DNA from: Verrucomicrobiota bacterium
GTDB lineage: Bacteria; Verrucomicrobiota; Verrucomicrobiia; Verrucomicrobiales; Verrucomicrobiaceae
Reading direction: 5' to 3'
Assembly: GCA_021413535.1 (NCBI GenBank)
Contig: JAIOQF010000106.1
Location: 1 to 8,377, forward strand
Length of the DNA stretch: 8,377 nt
In this document: positions 7,060 through 8,377 of the stretch, in pieces
Layout of the letters: each line of letters begins with the position of its first letter
Position numbering within the stretch: position 1 is the first letter of the stretch
Notes under the pieces: generated by a model
The model's input: only the letters and a program-made list of their open reading frames with translations
The model's database searches: none
What the model was told of the DNA's origin: nothing
Program-made: the position numbers and the translations under genes

Positions 7060-8334
7060 ATGGCGCGGTTCGTTCTGACACCTTTTGGCAGTGGCGGCGA
7101 TGTGAATCCGCATCTTTGGCTGGGTAAATTGCTGGCGGCGCGTGGGCACGAAGTGCGGGTGATCACGGTGCCGATGTTTCGCGAGGCAGCGGAGAAGGCT
7201 GGTCTGGCCTTCACGGGGGTTGGGAGGGATGAAGACTTTCTATCTATCCTGCACCATCCCGCTCTCTGGCGACCCTTCGCGGGAACCGAGTTGGTATTAC
7301 AACAGTCGCTGATCGCGTTGCCGCTTTTTTTTGAGGCGATCGCCGATGAAGTGAAGCGGGGGCCGGTGGTGCTGGTTTCGCCATTTCACCAGTTTGCGGC
7401 GCGGGCGGCGCGGGAGAAGTTCAGTGTGCCTCTGGTGACGGTGCACTTGCAGCCTTCGTGTTTTTTGAGCGAGTGGGACATGCCGGTTTTCTTTTCCTGG
7501 ATGGAACCGCTGCGATTGCTGCCGCGCTGGATGAAGCGATTATTTCTTACCACGGCTAATCCGGCCAACCTCATGGTGGGTGCTGGTTTGAAGAAGTTCT
7601 GCCGGGGGATCGGCGTTCGTGCGCCAGCGCGGCTGATTCCGGATTGGTTGCATTCTCCGGATGCGAATCTGGCGCTTTTCCCAGAATGGTTCGCCGCGTC
7701 GCAGCCGGACTGGCCCGTGAACACACGTGCGACCGGATTCCCACAGGAGGATTTGCGCGGGCAGTTTCTGCTACCGCCGGATATTCAAGATTTCATGGCG
7801 GCGGGTGAAAAGCCGCTGCTGTGCTCGCCGGGCACGGGCAATGCGCAGTCGCGTGACTTCTTTGCTGCCGCGCTGGGTGCTTGCGAGAAGTTGGGCAGGC
7901 GCGCTCTTCTAGGCACGCGCTTTCCGGAACAGTTGCCGCAGTCGTTGCCGTCGTGGGCCAGGGCGTTTGATTATCTGCCGTTCAGCGAAGTGCTGCCACG
8001 AGTGAGCGCGCTGGTGCATCACGGAGGCATCGGGACGATGTCCCAGGCGCTGGCTGCTGGTGTGCCGCAACTGGTGATGCCGATGGCGCACGATCAGCCG
8101 GACAACGCGATGCGATTAAAGCGGCTGGGTTGCGGGACTGCGCTCACGCCGCGGAAATTCACGGCGGCAAATATTGCGCGAGAGTTGGAGCATCTCTTGT
8201 GCGATGCCACGGTGAAGGTGAATTGCGAGCGGGTCGCGCGGCTGTGTTGGGAGGACGATGCCGGTTCGGTGGCGGTGGAGGTGCTGGAAGGTGTGGCGCA
8301 AACGCACATTAAGAAGATGTCCGAGATCGCGTAG
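7060..8334 (+). CDS. GT1-family (UGT/MGT-like) glycosyltransferase
   Basis: This 424-residue protein has the two-Rossmann GT-B layout of the UDP-glycosyltransferase-like family that includes sterol, macrolide and rhamnolipid glycosyltransferases. It would move a sugar from a nucleotide donor to a small or lipid acceptor at the cytoplasmic face. The N-terminal acceptor half opens with the glycine-rich loop PFGSGGDVNPHLWLG (about 8-22), typical of the family. The C-terminal donor half has LVHHGGIGTMSQALAAGVPQL (319-338; split: HHGGIGT 320-326) and PMAHDQPDNA (341-350), matching the donor-binding signature. There is no signal peptide and no clear transmembrane helix. The ATG at 7060 is used because conserved sequence begins at once; a hairpin lies just before it. 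It lies 65 bp after the transporter gene in the same direction, so the two may be co-transcribed. Donor and acceptor cannot be assigned. The gene looks complete. Confidence 0.88.
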   Translation: MARFVLTPFGSGGDVNPHLWLGKLLAARGHEVRVITVPMFREAAEKAGLAFTGVGRDEDFLSILHHPALWRPFAGTELVLQQSLIALPLFFEAIADEVKRGPVVLVSPFHQFAARAAREKFSVPLVTVHLQPSCFLSEWDMPVFFSWMEPLRLLPRWMKRLFLTTANPANLMVGAGLKKFCRGIGVRAPARLIPDWLHSPDANLALFPEWFAASQPDWPVNTRATGFPQEDLRGQFLLPPDIQDFMAAGEKPLLCSPGTGNAQSRDFFAAALGACEKLGRRALLGTRFPEQLPQSLPSWARAFDYLPFSEVLPRVSALVHHGGIGTMSQALAAGVPQLVMPMAHDQPDNAMRLKRLGCGTALTPRKFTAANIARELEHLLCDATVKVNCERVARLCWEDDAGSVAVEVLEGVAQTHIKKMSEIA

Positions 8335-8377
8335 CAAGGACGTCTCGCCCTAGCTACGATCGCGATGGAAACTCTGA

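Noticed and set aside
7325..7332. Run of eight T in the glycosyltransferase as a phase-variable tract
   Set aside because: The frame is intact through it (PLFFEA). The tract is short, and contingency switching is not supported by this single sequence.
8365..8377. Start of a further gene at the right edge (ATG GAA ACT CTG)
   Set aside because: Only four codons are visible and no ribosome-binding site supports it.

Overview
The window is an ordinary-looking bacterial chromosome segment of moderately high GC content with six protein-coding loci and no RNA genes, CRISPR array or insertion sequence that I can see. The style of the HflX, Tex and RimO proteins suggests a verrucomicrobial-type bacterium. 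One example is the extra stretch in RimO between the radical SAM cluster and the 'RLLYTHPAHW' segment. This placement comes from remembered family features, not from a search.

Layout from left to right. Positions 1-99 hold only small imperfect hairpins. A leftward toxin-antitoxin pair follows: an AbrB/MazE-type antitoxin (507-764) and a PIN-domain toxin (100-510) that overlap by 4 bases. Rightward hflX (979-2268) and tex (2401-4555) come next, separated by 132 bp that contain a perfect 10-bp inverted repeat. Leftward rimO (4575-5951) converges on tex with a 19-bp gap. After a 258-bp divergent spacer with a candidate rimO promoter come a rightward EamA-family (drug/metabolite transporter superfamily) gene (6210-6994) and a rightward GT1-type glycosyltransferase (7060-8334).

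The most striking observation is that two genes are broken in the same way. In tex and in the EamA gene, a well-conserved protein changes reading frame near the end of its first part. In each, a block of roughly 40-60 codons expected for the family is missing at the same place. The other four genes look intact. Either both are real pseudogenes, or the assembly has lost short blocks of sequence. The DNA alone cannot decide between these.

Functionally, hflX (ribosome-splitting GTPase), tex (S1-domain RNA-binding transcription accessory protein) and rimO (methylthiolation of ribosomal protein S12) form a translation/transcription-themed neighbourhood. The transporter and glycosyltransferase form a separate rightward pair, and each has an inverted repeat ending within 5 bases of its start codon. 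I found no clear sign of a wholly new system. The leads worth following are the paired lesions and the start-codon hairpins.
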